Source of the DNA: Cellulomonas sp. NTE-D12
GTDB lineage: Bacteria; Actinomycetota; Actinomycetes; Actinomycetales; Cellulomonadaceae
DNA: 64,000 bases
Assembly: GCF_027923705.1 (NCBI RefSeq)
Contig: NZ_AP026442.1
Span: 2,914,001 to 2,978,000 of the forward strand
Direction: 5' to 3'
Shown: positions 48,624-56,858 of the stretch, piece by piece
How the letters are laid out: each line of letters starts with the position of its first letter
Numbering within the stretch: position 1 is the stretch's first letter
Notes under the pieces: generated by a model
Databases searched by the model: none
What the model was told of the DNA's origin: nothing
What the model saw: the letters and a program-made list of their open reading frames with translations, nothing else
Position numbers and translations under genes: made by a program

Positions 48624-51251
48624 TCAGACGGGGGCGCCGAACACCTGCAGGGGGACGTGCTGACCGGTGACGGCCAGGTCCTCGGCCGTGGCCCGGGCCA
48701 GAGCAGGGGCGATCGGCTCCCCGTCGCGGAGCAGCTGGTGCGCCCGCGTCATCACCCGTATCGCCGTGTCGTCGGGCAGCGGCGCCGTCGCGGCGACCAC
48801 GGCGCCGACACCCGTCCGCAGCAGCACGCTCGCCATGCCGAGGGCCTCGCCGCCGGCGCGGACGCTCGTACGTCCGACCTCGCACGACGAGAGGACCACC
48901 AGGTGCGGCGGGCTGCCACCGCCGTCGAGCTCGTGCGCGAACAGCGGACCGTCTGCCAGGCGGACCGAGGAGAACAGCGGGTTGTCCGGCTCGTGCCGGC
49001 CGTGGGCGGCCAGGTGCACGATCCCCGGGGACCCGAGCAGCTCGACCATCCGGCCGACGGTCGCCTGCTCCCCGACCAGCGCGCTGGCGGCCGGCCACAG
49101 ACCGGCGACCCGGCGGGCCTCGTCCTCACCGTGCACCAGGCCCGGTCCTGCGGCGGCGGTGACCCGTTCCGGACGGCGCGGCGCTGCGCCCGCGTGGGTG
49201 AGCCAGTGGCGCACCGAGGGCGCCACGACCGTCGGCAGACCACGCCGTGCCGGCAGCATCGCCCACGGCACCAGGCCGAGCCACCCGCCGGCGACGACGA
49301 CCAGCTCCGCACCGCCCTCGTCGACGATCGCGCCCAGCGTGCGCTGCAGCGCCTGGAGCCCCTCGCCGAGGGACCGGGCTGCCGCCCCCCGCAGGTCGCG
49401 CGGGACGAGCGGGTTGGCGAGCACCTCCAGGTCCGCGTGCACCCGGTGCACGTGCTCCCGCAACGGCGCGGCATCGCCCAGCCTGCGTAGACGCAGGCCC
49501 GAGCCGTCGGCGCGCACCCCGAGCACCTCGCCGCGGTGCTCGACCACGTCCACCAGGACCGCACCGGGGTGGTCGGACAGCGCGCGCCGGACCTCGGCCG
49601 ACCGAGCCGCACGGTCGTCCGCCAGACGACCCTGCTCGTGCCACGAGCGCGCCAGGATCTCGTGCTGCAGGCGACGGCTGTCGGCCAGCAGCCGGTCACG
49701 TCCTGGGTCGCTGGCCGGACGGCCCTGGAGGTTGCGGTTCTCGGCGACCAGCTGGCGCAGCTCGGTGAGCAGGGTCGCGGTGACGGGATCCTCCGGCGGC
49801 GTGACCCGCGGTGTGCCGCCGATCACCGCGCGCACCCGTTCCACGGCGTCCAGCACCGATCCCGGGCGGCCGGTGGCCGTTGCGAGCTGGAGGTCGAGGT
49901 CGGCCAGGGCGGTGCCGTGCACCGCGCCGGCCGTGCGCAGGTCGAGCGAGCCGAACCGGGCGCGGTGCACGCGCAGGTCCCGCTGGCCGGCGCGCACGTC
50001 GCGGACCGCGGCCTCGCGTCGCCCCGCCGCGAGCTGGAGGAGGGCTCGGACACGGCGCGCCTGGAGCCGTACCGCGATCGGCGCCTCGACCGGCACGGGG
50101 CCGAGCAGCTCGAGCGTCGCCGCCGGGTCGTCGCAGGCACCGCGCGCGAGATCGGCCTCGACCCGGAGGCACGCGGCACTCAACGCCCACAGCGGTCGTC
50201 CGGTCTGCCGGCACAGCTCCTCGACGCGGGCGGCCCGGCGCGACACCGAGGCCCACCGTCGGCGCAGCGCGGCATCGCGCTCGGGTGCCGCGGCCAGGAG
50301 AGCCGCGTCCGCCTGCAGCTCCCCGAGGGTCGCGCGCACCACCCACGTCTCGTCGCCCCTGCGGCGGAAGAGGTGCCGCGCCACGGCCGCGTGCTGCCGT
50401 GCCGCCGCCGAGTCGCCACGCACGGCGGCGCACTCCGCCCGGCCCAGCTCGCACTCCCCCACGTCGTGCGGCAGGTGCTGGTCCGCGAACTGGGCGGCCG
50501 CCTCGGCGAAGGTGCGGTCCGCGACCTGGACCAGGCCGGCCTCGAGCAGCACCAGGGCGCGGTCGAGGAGCGCGATGGGCCACTGCCCCGGCATCGTGCG
50601 GGCGGCCGCCTCCATCCGCGCGAGCGCCTGCGGCAGCCGTCCGGCGTAGAGCTCCAGGTGACCGCGGTTGTGCTCCGCCTTGAACTGCAGGCGGGCGAAC
50701 CCCTCGGCACGCGCCCGCCGAGCGCACTCGGCGTAGTCCGCGCGCGCCTGCCCGAGCTCACGACGCTCGGCGTGGACGACGCCGCGGTTGAGCAGCATGC
50801 GGCAGGCGTCCAGGGGCTCGGCGTCGGCGATGTGCATGACTGCGGTGTCCAGCCAGGTCAGCGCCTCGTCGAGCCGGCCCGCGCGCAGCGCGAGCAGACC
50901 GTGCAGGCCGGCCACCGCGGGCCGCAGCCCCGGCCACCCGGCGCCGGACCCCTGCGACCGGTGGGTGGCCTGGGCCTCCACCATCTCGTCGAGCCGCTGG
51001 ACCGTGGCGTCGGCGCTGCCGTGCGTCTCGAACTCGCTGCGTGCCAGCTCCATCAACGCCCATGCGCGCACGCGCACCACGTCCGGGTCCCCGTCCGGCA
51101 CGGCGTCGAGCGTCCGCAGCACCGGGAGCAGACGACGGCGGGCTCGCGCCGGCCGCCCTTCGGCGTTCTCCCGTTCCGCCTCGCGCACGCGCAGCGTCAG
51201 CTCCGCCAGGTCCGGCGACCCGGCCTGCGCCGGGGCACCGGTGGGGCACAT
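48624..51251 (-). CDS. TPR-CHAT domain protein (caspase/separase-like cysteine protease)
   Basis: An 875-residue cytoplasmic protein. Residues about 40-480 are helical repeats of TPR type (such as MLLNRGVVHAERRELGQARA and ALLDRALVLLEAGLVQVADR). The C-terminal third is a CHAT domain with the caspase-like dyad His750 (IVHLAAHGRHE) and Cys790 (VVLSSCEVGRT), both intact. CHAT proteases act in bacterial defence and cell death, for example TPR-CHAT (Csx29) of type III-E CRISPR, cleaving a dedicated partner once the repeat domain senses a signal. No CRISPR genes are here. It starts 4 nt after the small protein gene and is third in the sigma-small protein-CHAT operon. Its stop lies just before the rplJ promoter. 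Confidence 0.9.
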   Translation of the reverse strand: MCPTGAPAQAGSPDLAELTLRVREAERENAEGRPARARRRLLPVLRTLDAVPDGDPDVVRVRAWALMELARSEFETHGSADATVQRLDEMVEAQATHRSQGSGAGWPGLRPAVAGLHGLLALRAGRLDEALTWLDTAVMHIADAEPLDACRMLLNRGVVHAERRELGQARADYAECARRARAEGFARLQFKAEHNRGHLELYAGRLPQALARMEAAARTMPGQWPIALLDRALVLLEAGLVQVADRTFAEAAAQFADQHLPHDVGECELGRAECAAVRGDSAAARQHAAVARHLFRRRGDETWVVRATLGELQADAALLAAAPERDAALRRRWASVSRRAARVEELCRQTGRPLWALSAACLRVEADLARGACDDPAATLELLGPVPVEAPIAVRLQARRVRALLQLAAGRREAAVRDVRAGQRDLRVHRARFGSLDLRTAGAVHGTALADLDLQLATATGRPGSVLDAVERVRAVIGGTPRVTPPEDPVTATLLTELRQLVAENRNLQGRPASDPGRDRLLADSRRLQHEILARSWHEQGRLADDRAARSAEVRRALSDHPGAVLVDVVEHRGEVLGVRADGSGLRLRRLGDAAPLREHVHRVHADLEVLANPLVPRDLRGAAARSLGEGLQALQRTLGAIVDEGGAELVVVAGGWLGLVPWAMLPARRGLPTVVAPSVRHWLTHAGAAPRRPERVTAAAGPGLVHGEDEARRVAGLWPAASALVGEQATVGRMVELLGSPGIVHLAAHGRHEPDNPLFSSVRLADGPLFAHELDGGGSPPHLVVLSSCEVGRTSVRAGGEALGMASVLLRTGVGAVVAATAPLPDDTAIRVMTRAHQLLRDGEPIAPALARATAEDLAVTGQHVPLQVFGAPV

Positions 51252-51255
51252 CCGG

Positions 51256-51759
51256 CTACAGCTCGATCTGCGGGGTCACGATCGGCACGGTGGGCTCGGC
51301 CGGACGGCGCAGGACGAACCTGGCCGGTCCGCGCTCCACGTCCGAGAAGGAGAACCGGCCGTCCGCGTTCGAGCTGGTCACGACGACGTCGCCGTGCTGG
51401 TGCAGCTCGACCGTCAGCAGTCCCGCCGGGGCGGCCCAGCCGTCCACCCGCAACCGGTCCCCCTCCGGGTGCACGGACACCATCACCGTCAGCACGTCGG
51501 TGGTGAAGGTGATGGTGCCGGCCTCGATGCTGGTCTCGTCGGCGCGCACCGAACCCGCGGCCTCGCCGACCAGGTGCAGCTCGGCGACCTCCGCGTGCAG
51601 GGCCTCGACGGTCAGCGCGATGCCGATCCGTTCCACCAGGCCCGCCGGGACGGGGTCGACCGCGTCGACCAGGGCGTCGAGCCGGCGCAGCACCTCGAGG
51701 TCGAGCTCATCGAGCGGGGCGTCGGCGAGGGCCTCGAGCTCGCGGCCGTCGGCGTTCAC
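51256..51759 (-). CDS. Small helical plus beta-sandwich protein, candidate anti-sigma or adaptor
   Basis: A 167-residue cytoplasmic protein. The N-terminal half is helical (ELDLEVLRRLDALVDAVDP, then VERIGIALTVEALHAEVAEL). The C-terminal half looks like a carboxypeptidase-regulatory or transthyretin-like beta sandwich (LTVELHQHGDVVV, then SSNADGRFSFSDV, ending TPQIEL). No membrane segment and no zinc motif. The GTG at 51759 overlaps the stop of the ECF sigma gene (GTGA). Such tight coupling directly after a sigma gene is typical of anti-sigma factors. Equally it could be the CHAT protease's adaptor or substrate. The function is inference. Confidence 0.72.
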   Translation of the reverse strand: MNADGRELEALADAPLDELDLEVLRRLDALVDAVDPVPAGLVERIGIALTVEALHAEVAELHLVGEAAGSVRADETSIEAGTITFTTDVLTVMVSVHPEGDRLRVDGWAAPAGLLTVELHQHGDVVVTSSNADGRFSFSDVERGPARFVLRRPAEPTVPIVTPQIEL

Positions 51760-52388
51760 ACCAGGCTCCACGTGGGGTCGGAGGTGAGTGCCTGGCGGAG
51801 CTTGGCCAGGCAGCGGCCGCGCGTCGGCCCGATGCTCCCGACCGGCATCCCGAGGGAGCGCGACACGACGGCGTAGTCGGGTCGGTCGACCGTCGCCACC
51901 AGCCCGAGCAGCTGCCGGCAGCGCTCGGGCAGCTCCCGCACGTGCCGCCACAGCGCCCGGTCGCGCTCGTCGCGCACGGCGACCACGTCGGGCAGCTGGT
52001 CCAGGGGGGCGGCGAGCCAGTCCGTCACCGTCTCGTCCTGCTGCTGGCGCATCAGCTCGTCGCGGCTGCGGCGCACCGTCCGCCATGCCGCCCGGCGCGC
52101 GGTGACGAGCATCCACTGCAGCGTGGCGCGGGGGTCGCGGATCGTCTCGATGTCGCGCACCAGCGTGAGCCAGACGTTCTGGACGACGTCCTGAGCCTGC
52201 TCGGGATCCGCACCCTGCGCGCGCACCGTGTGCCACAGCAGGGGTGTCATCACCTCGACGAGCTCGGCGAGGGGGGCACGGTCACCGGCGCGATAGGCCA
52301 GCACCGCGTGCGCCGCGCGCAGCGCGAGCCCTTGCTCCTGGTCGCGGAGCCCGGCCTCGACCGGTCCCACCACCTCGTCACTCATCAT
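51756..52388 (-). CDS. ECF-type RNA polymerase sigma factor
   Basis: A 210-residue sigma-70 family protein with only regions 2 and 4. Region 2 is about residues 45-110 (DPEQAQDVVQNVWLTLVRDI and PRATLQWMLVTARRAAWRTV). Region 4 is about residues 150-205, a helix-turn-helix with VSRSLGMPVGSIGPTRGRCL. A linker with WLAAPLDQLPD lies between. It heads an operon with the small protein and the CHAT protease and faces the serine protease gene across 297 bp. An AUG pair allows a start at 52388 or 52385. It probably controls its own operon and perhaps the divergent protease. Confidence 0.9.
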   Translation of the reverse strand: MMSDEVVGPVEAGLRDQEQGLALRAAHAVLAYRAGDRAPLAELVEVMTPLLWHTVRAQGADPEQAQDVVQNVWLTLVRDIETIRDPRATLQWMLVTARRAAWRTVRRSRDELMRQQQDETVTDWLAAPLDQLPDVVAVRDERDRALWRHVRELPERCRQLLGLVATVDRPDYAVVSRSLGMPVGSIGPTRGRCLAKLRQALTSDPTWSLV

Positions 52389-52564
52389 CGACCCCTCGCA
52401 CGTGTCCTCGGCGGGTGGCCGCCCCTGCCGTGCAGACTAGGACGACCCGGACAACCCAGACAAGGACGCAAGGGACCTCCGGCCCGTCGCGGTGCCCGCT
52501 CGCGACGGCGTCGACGTCCCCCACGTCCAGCCGCGTCGAGGGTCAGGAGCAGCACCGTCGCACG

Positions 52565-52611
52565 CAGATACACCGGTCCGGCGATCCCTCGGCGAAAAGG
52601 CCCTGTATCTG
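52565..52611. promoter_or_regulatory. Inverted repeat in the sigma factor/serine protease intergenic region
   Basis: CAGATACA (52565-52572) and TGTATCTG (52604-52611) are perfect 8-bp inverted copies 31 bp apart. They are AT-rich in a very GC-rich gap (52389-52685), and each could supply a -10-like TGTATCT for one of the two divergent transcripts. The rest of the gap shows nothing recognisable. Confidence 0.4.
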
Positions 52612-52685
52612 GCACGCCGCGGGATGCTCCTGTCGATCGCGTGGCGCTCCCGCGCCGCGCCTGAGCCATGAGGAGTGCGTACCCC

Positions 52686-54464
52686 ATGACCGCACCGGAG
52701 CGACCAGTGCCCTCGAGCCCGTCGCCGACCGTCGCTCCTCCGCCGTCAGCGGCCGCCGAGCCGCCGGGGCGCGCCGAGGTGCGGCCGGTGAAGCGCGCAG
52801 CGGAGGACGCGCTGCTCGCCCGGCCCGGGGTCGTCGGTGTCGACATCGCGGAGAAGCTCACCGGTGGCCGACGCTCCGGCGTGCTGGCGATCGTGGTCCA
52901 CGTCGAGGTGAAGCGCGGCGCCGACGAGCTCGGCCCCGGGGAGCGCATCCCCGAGCAGATCGAGGGCGTGCCGACCGACGTCGTGGTGCATCACGTCGGG
53001 CTCGAGCCGACGGCACCCCCGCCGGTCAGCCCGGAACGGTTCCGACCCCTCGCCGGCGGCATGTCGATCGGCCCCCTGGACCCCGTGACGCTGCCGTCCG
53101 ACGAGGGCGCGAGGCTCCGCTCCGTGAACGGCACGCTGGGGCTGCTGGTGACCGAGCCCGGGACGGACCGCACGCTGGCCCTGACGAACTGGCACGTCGC
53201 CGCCGGCGACGGCCTCGAGGACGTCGGCAGCGTCTGGGTGCAGCCGGCGGTCGCCGACGGCGGGTCCCCGGCGGACCGGTTCGGCTCGCTGGCGCGCGGC
53301 GTGCTGACGGAACGTGTCGACGCGGCCGTGGTGGCCCTCGCGCCCGGTGCGCGGTGGACCCCCGCCGTCGTCGGCATCGGAGCCGTGACGGGCTGGGCGT
53401 ACGCGGAGGTCGGCACAGCCGTCCGTAAGCACGGACGCACCACGGGTCTGACGTCCGGCGTGGTCGCCTCGACCGACCTGACCGTCAAGGTCGACTTCGG
53501 CCCCGGCACGGGCCCGAAGATCCTGCGCGACCAGCTGCGGATCGAACCTGCGCCGGGCACCTCGCGGTTCTCCGCCGGCGGCGACTCCGGCTCGGCCGTG
53601 GTCGACCTGCAGGGCCGGGTGGTCGGGCTGCACTGGTCCGCCGAGGACGACGGCAGCTTCGCCGTGTCCAGCCCGATCGACGTGGTCCTGGCGACGCTCG
53701 GGGTCCAGGTGGCCACACCCGCATCGGTCGCCGCGACCGCCGCACGACGCGCTGCGCAGGCGCGGCTGGTGGCGTCCATCCGGCGGGACGTCCTGCTGCC
53801 GCCGATCGAGGCGGCCTTCGGGATGGGCGACGGCGTCGGAGCACGTCCGACGGCACCACGAGTCGGCGCGGCCACGGACGGCGTGCGGACCGGAGGCCCG
53901 GGTGCGGGGCCGACCGACCGGGTCGGCGCCGCGCCGACCGGAGAGGACGTGACGCCGGCCGTGCGACCGGAGGCCGCGACGGAGCCGTTCACCGAGCCGT
54001 TCACCGAGGCAGCGGCCCAGCCCTTCACCGAACCGTTCACGGAACCCTTCACCGAGCCGTTCACGGAACCGTTCACCGAGGCAGCGGCCCAGCCCTTCAC
54101 GGAGCCGTTCACGGAGCCCTTCACGGAACCGTTCACCGAGGCAGCGGCCCAGCCGTTCACCGAGCCCTTCACGGAACCGTTCACCGAGGCAGCGGCCCAG
54201 CCGTTCACGGAGCCCTTCACCGAACCGGTCTCCGACGCAGCGGCCCAGCCGTTCACCGAACCGTTCACCGAACCGTTCACGGAGCCCTTCACCGAACCGG
54301 TCGCCGCCACGGTCACGGAACCGTTCACCGAACCGTTCACCGAGGCCTCCGGCGTCTGGGCCGCCGACCCGGCCGTCCGCGCACGAGCGGTCGCCACGCT
54401 GCGGCTGCGCCGGGCGTTCTGGGAGGGCTGGATGGCGGGCCTGCGGCAGGGCCGGCGTCGATGA
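52686..54464 (+). CDS. Cytoplasmic trypsin-like serine protease with PFTE-repeat tail
   Basis: A 592-residue protein without signal peptide. It has a Pro-rich N-terminus and a small alpha/beta domain at about residues 30-105 (RPGVVGVDIAEKLTGGRRSG and IPEQIEGVPTDVVVHHVG). A chymotrypsin-fold domain follows with His170 (LTNWHVAAGD), Asp212 (ERVDAAVVAL) and Ser301 (GGDSGSAV), a complete triad. Residues 434-553 are 22 copies of Pro-Phe-Thr-Glu in seven blocks, five of the junctions being Ala-Ala-Ala-Gln. An Arg-rich amphipathic helix ends the protein. ATG 52686 is preferred to 52668 because AGGAG lies 10 nt upstream. It is divergent from the sigma-small protein-CHAT operon. The substrate is unknown. 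Confidence 0.88.
   Translation: MTAPERPVPSSPSPTVAPPPSAAAEPPGRAEVRPVKRAAEDALLARPGVVGVDIAEKLTGGRRSGVLAIVVHVEVKRGADELGPGERIPEQIEGVPTDVVVHHVGLEPTAPPPVSPERFRPLAGGMSIGPLDPVTLPSDEGARLRSVNGTLGLLVTEPGTDRTLALTNWHVAAGDGLEDVGSVWVQPAVADGGSPADRFGSLARGVLTERVDAAVVALAPGARWTPAVVGIGAVTGWAYAEVGTAVRKHGRTTGLTSGVVASTDLTVKVDFGPGTGPKILRDQLRIEPAPGTSRFSAGGDSGSAVVDLQGRVVGLHWSAEDDGSFAVSSPIDVVLATLGVQVATPASVAATAARRAAQARLVASIRRDVLLPPIEAAFGMGDGVGARPTAPRVGAATDGVRTGGPGAGPTDRVGAAPTGEDVTPAVRPEAATEPFTEPFTEAAAQPFTEPFTEPFTEPFTEPFTEAAAQPFTEPFTEPFTEPFTEAAAQPFTEPFTEPFTEAAAQPFTEPFTEPVSDAAAQPFTEPFTEPFTEPFTEPVAATVTEPFTEPFTEASGVWAADPAVRARAVATLRLRRAFWEGWMAGLRQGRRR
53985..54344 (+). repeat. In-frame 12-bp tandem repeat (PFTE x22)
   Basis: The 12-bp unit encodes Pro-Phe-Thr-Glu in blocks of 2, 5, 4, 3, 2, 4 and 2. 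Third codon positions vary (CCG/CCC, ACC/ACG, GAG/GAA) while the residues hold. This suggests selection on the protein as well as expansion by slippage. It sits inside the serine protease gene. Confidence 0.9.
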
Positions 54465-54500
54465 CGCTCCCACCGCACCGGCGCCCGCGCTGACCGTCGT

Positions 54501-54541
54501 GGTGGCGGAACGGCCCCGCAGGGGGAGGTCGTTCCGCCACC
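54501..54541 (+). terminator. Terminator hairpin of the serine protease gene
   Basis: Arms 54501-54512 and 54530-54541 are perfect 12-bp complements, 37 bp past the stop. It lies between convergent genes and is followed by a separate hairpin for rplA. Confidence 0.75.
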
Positions 54542-54600
54542 GGACCGCCTGCCGCCACGCGGCGGGCGCCCCCGGGCGGGCGGAGGGCCGCCCGGGAACG

Positions 54601-54634
54601 ACGAAGGCCCGGTCCTCGCGGACCGGGCCTTCGT
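54601..54634 (-). terminator. 15-bp perfect terminator after rplA
   Basis: Arms 54601-54615 and 54620-54634 are exact complements with a 4-nt loop, 23 bp past the rplA stop. It ends the secE-nusG-rplK-rplA operon before the protease island. Confidence 0.85.
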
Positions 54635-54657
54635 TCGTGCTGCGGGGAGGGCGACCG

Positions 54658-55374
54658 TCAGGCCGCGTCCTCCTCCGTGAGCCGACGCGTCTTGTTCTGG
54701 TCGAGCGGGATGCCCGGGCCGTTCGTCGTCGACATCGTCGCCTTGGAGATGTACCGACCCTTCGAGGCGGCCGGCTTGAGCCGGAGGATCTCCTCGAGCG
54801 CCGCGGCGTAGTTCTCCACCAGCTGCACGTCGGTGAACGACGTCTTGCCGATGATGAAGTTGAGGTTCGCGTGACGGTCCACGCGGAACTCGATCTTGCC
54901 GCCCTTGATGTCGGAGACGGCCTTGGCCACGTCCATCGTCACCGTGCCGGTCTTCGGGTTGGGCATCAGGCCACGGGGACCCAGCACCTTGCCCAGACGG
55001 CCGACCTTGCCCATCAGGTCCGGCGTCGCCACGGCGGCGTCGAAGTCGGTGTAGCCACCGGCGACCTTCTCGATCAGCTCGTCGCCACCGACCTCGTCGG
55101 CACCTGCGGCACGCGCCTGCTCGGCACGCTCACCGACGGCGAACACGACGACGCGGGCCGTCTTGCCGGTGCCGTTCGGCAGGTTCACCGTGCCACGGAC
55201 CATCTGGTCCGCCTTGCGCGGGTCGACACCGAGGCGGAACGCGACCTCGACGGTGGACGGGTAGGACGTCGTCGACGTCTCCTTCGCCAGGCGCACCGCC
55301 TCGAGCGGGCTGTAGATGCGACCGGCCTCGATCTTCTCGAGAGCGGCGCGGTACTTCTTGCTGTGCTTGGCCAT
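54658..55374 (-). CDS. rplA: 50S ribosomal protein L1
   Basis: A 238-residue L1 stalk protein. The start is ATG 55374 (MAKHSKKYRAALEKI), with AAGGAG 6 nt upstream, rather than the longer frame. VLGPRGLMPNPKTGTVT and the NFIIGKTSF segment are conserved. L1 promotes release of deacylated tRNA and represses its own operon in several bacteria. It is 74 nt after rplK. Confidence 0.98.
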   Translation of the reverse strand: MAKHSKKYRAALEKIEAGRIYSPLEAVRLAKETSTTSYPSTVEVAFRLGVDPRKADQMVRGTVNLPNGTGKTARVVVFAVGERAEQARAAGADEVGGDELIEKVAGGYTDFDAAVATPDLMGKVGRLGKVLGPRGLMPNPKTGTVTMDVAKAVSDIKGGKIEFRVDRHANLNFIIGKTSFTDVQLVENYAAALEEILRLKPAASKGRYISKATMSTTNGPGIPLDQNKTRRLTEEDAA

Positions 55375-55448
55375 CTGCTTCTCCTTGTTCAGCAGTCGTG
55401 GTCGACGGGCCGCACAGGGCCCTGCCACTGGTGTGACGTGCCGGGGGC

Positions 55449-55880
55449 TCAGCCCTCGACGCGGATGCCCATCGAGCGGGCGGTGCCGGCGATGATCTTC
55501 GCGGCGGCGTCCAGGTCGTTCGCGTTGAGGTCCTCCAGCTTGGTGCTGGCGATCTCACGGACCTGGGCGTTGGTCAGGGTGGCCACCTTGGTGGTGTGCG
55601 GCGTCGGGGAGCCCTTGGCCACACCGGCGGCCTTCTTGATCAGCTCGGCGGCCGGCGGGGTCTTGGTGACGAAGGTGAACGAGCGGTCCTCGTACACCGT
55701 GATCTCGACCGGGATGACGTTGCCGCGCTGCGACTCGGTCGCCGCGTTGTAGGCCTTGCAGAACTCCATGATGTTCACGCCGTGCTGACCGAGCGCCGGG
55801 CCGATGGGCGGGGCGGGGGTGGCAGCACCGGCGTTGATCTGGAGCTTGATGAGGCCGGTGACCTTCTTCTTCGGGGGCAT
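55449..55880 (-). CDS. rplK: 50S ribosomal protein L11
   Basis: A 143-residue L11 (KVTGLIKLQINAGAATPAPP). The thiopeptide-binding region (IGPALGQHGVNIMEFCKAYN) is intact, and the C-terminal domain has ASTKLEDLNANDLDAAAKII. It works with L10-L12 in GTPase activation and RelA signalling. It is 95 nt after nusG. Confidence 0.98.
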   Translation of the reverse strand: MPPKKKVTGLIKLQINAGAATPAPPIGPALGQHGVNIMEFCKAYNAATESQRGNVIPVEITVYEDRSFTFVTKTPPAAELIKKAAGVAKGSPTPHTTKVATLTNAQVREIASTKLEDLNANDLDAAAKIIAGTARSMGIRVEG

Positions 55881-55975
55881 TGCAGTCCGTTCTTGTCGTG
55901 GGCCGACGCCGTGGGCGATGACCCGGTTGCACTGCCGCGCGGCAAGCGCCGCCCGGCGGGATCAGGGGGTGGGGG

Positions 55976-56797
55976 TCAGATCTTGGAGACCTGGCTGAAG
56001 GACAGCTCCACGGGGGTCTCGCGGCCGAACAGCGAGACGAGCACCTTGAGCTTCTGGTTCTCGGGGTTGATCTCGGAGATCGTCGCCGGCAGCGTGTCGA
56101 ACGGGCCGCCGTCGGTGACGGTGACCGACTCGCCGACGGTGAAGTCGACCTGCACAGGGGCCGCGGCCTTGGCGGCCTTGGTCGCCGCGGGGGTGGTCGG
56201 CTGCAGGCTCGGCGCGAGCATCGAGTACACCTCGGACTGCGTCAGCGGCACGGGCTGGTGGGTGTGGCCGACGAAACCGGTGACCCCGGGCGTGTGGCGC
56301 ACGGCGCCCCACGACTCGTCCGTCAGGTCCATGCGCACCAGGACGTAGCCGGGGATCCGGACGCGCTTGACGACCTTGCGCTGCGCGTTCTTGATCTCCA
56401 CGACCTCCTCCATGGGGACCTCCACCTGGTAGATGAAGTCCTCCATGTTGAGGCTCTGGGTGCGGTTCTCCAGGTTCGTCTTCACCCGGTTCTCGTAGCC
56501 CGCGTACGAGTGGATGACGTACCAGTCGCCCGGGAGCCGGCGGAGCTTGGCCTTGAACGCGGCGACCGGGTCCTCGTCGGGGTCCGGCTCGTCCTCGTCG
56601 GACGCCGCGTCCTCGTCGGGCGCCGCGACCTCGTCCTGCTCGACCTCGTCCTGCGCGAGCTCGTCCTCGGGCGCCTCGTCCGCGTCCGTGCTGGACGGAG
56701 CCACGTCCGACGTCCCCTCGACGGCCTCGACCGACTCGAGGGCGTCCTCGAGCTCGGCCTCGGCGCCCGGGGTGGGCTGCGGCGACTCCTGCGACAC
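55976..56797 (-). CDS. nusG: Transcription termination/antitermination factor NusG
   Basis: A 273-residue NusG. The NGN domain starts near residue 90 (WYVIHSYAGYENRVKTNLEN, then IPGYVLVRMDL). A variable linker follows, then a KOW domain (VGESVTVTDGGPFDTLPATI). The N-terminal 80 residues are highly acidic (runs of Asp/Glu), an actinobacterial feature. The GTG at 56797 is preceded by an AGG-rich stretch. The first ATG upstream overlaps the secE spacer. It interacts with S10 (NusE) encoded at 33805. Confidence 0.96.
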   Translation of the reverse strand: MSQESPQPTPGAEAELEDALESVEAVEGTSDVAPSSTDADEAPEDELAQDEVEQDEVAAPDEDAASDEDEPDPDEDPVAAFKAKLRRLPGDWYVIHSYAGYENRVKTNLENRTQSLNMEDFIYQVEVPMEEVVEIKNAQRKVVKRVRIPGYVLVRMDLTDESWGAVRHTPGVTGFVGHTHQPVPLTQSEVYSMLAPSLQPTTPAATKAAKAAAPVQVDFTVGESVTVTDGGPFDTLPATISEINPENQKLKVLVSLFGRETPVELSFSQVSKI

Positions 56798-56858
56798 GTG
56801 CGAACCTGCTTCCTGCTCGGGGACGAACTGACGGGACCTCACGGGTCCCGGTGGGCGG

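Noticed and set aside
53985..54344. CRISPR-like array
   Set aside because: The repeats are 12 bp, contiguous and in frame with one protein. There are no spacers and no cas genes. I see no CRISPR array in the window.
52746..54478. Long minus-strand frames with GSVNGSVKG-like repeats
   Set aside because: They are antisense images of the serine protease and its PFTE repeat. The plus frame has an intact catalytic triad, a Shine-Dalgarno and a terminator, while the antisense frames have none.
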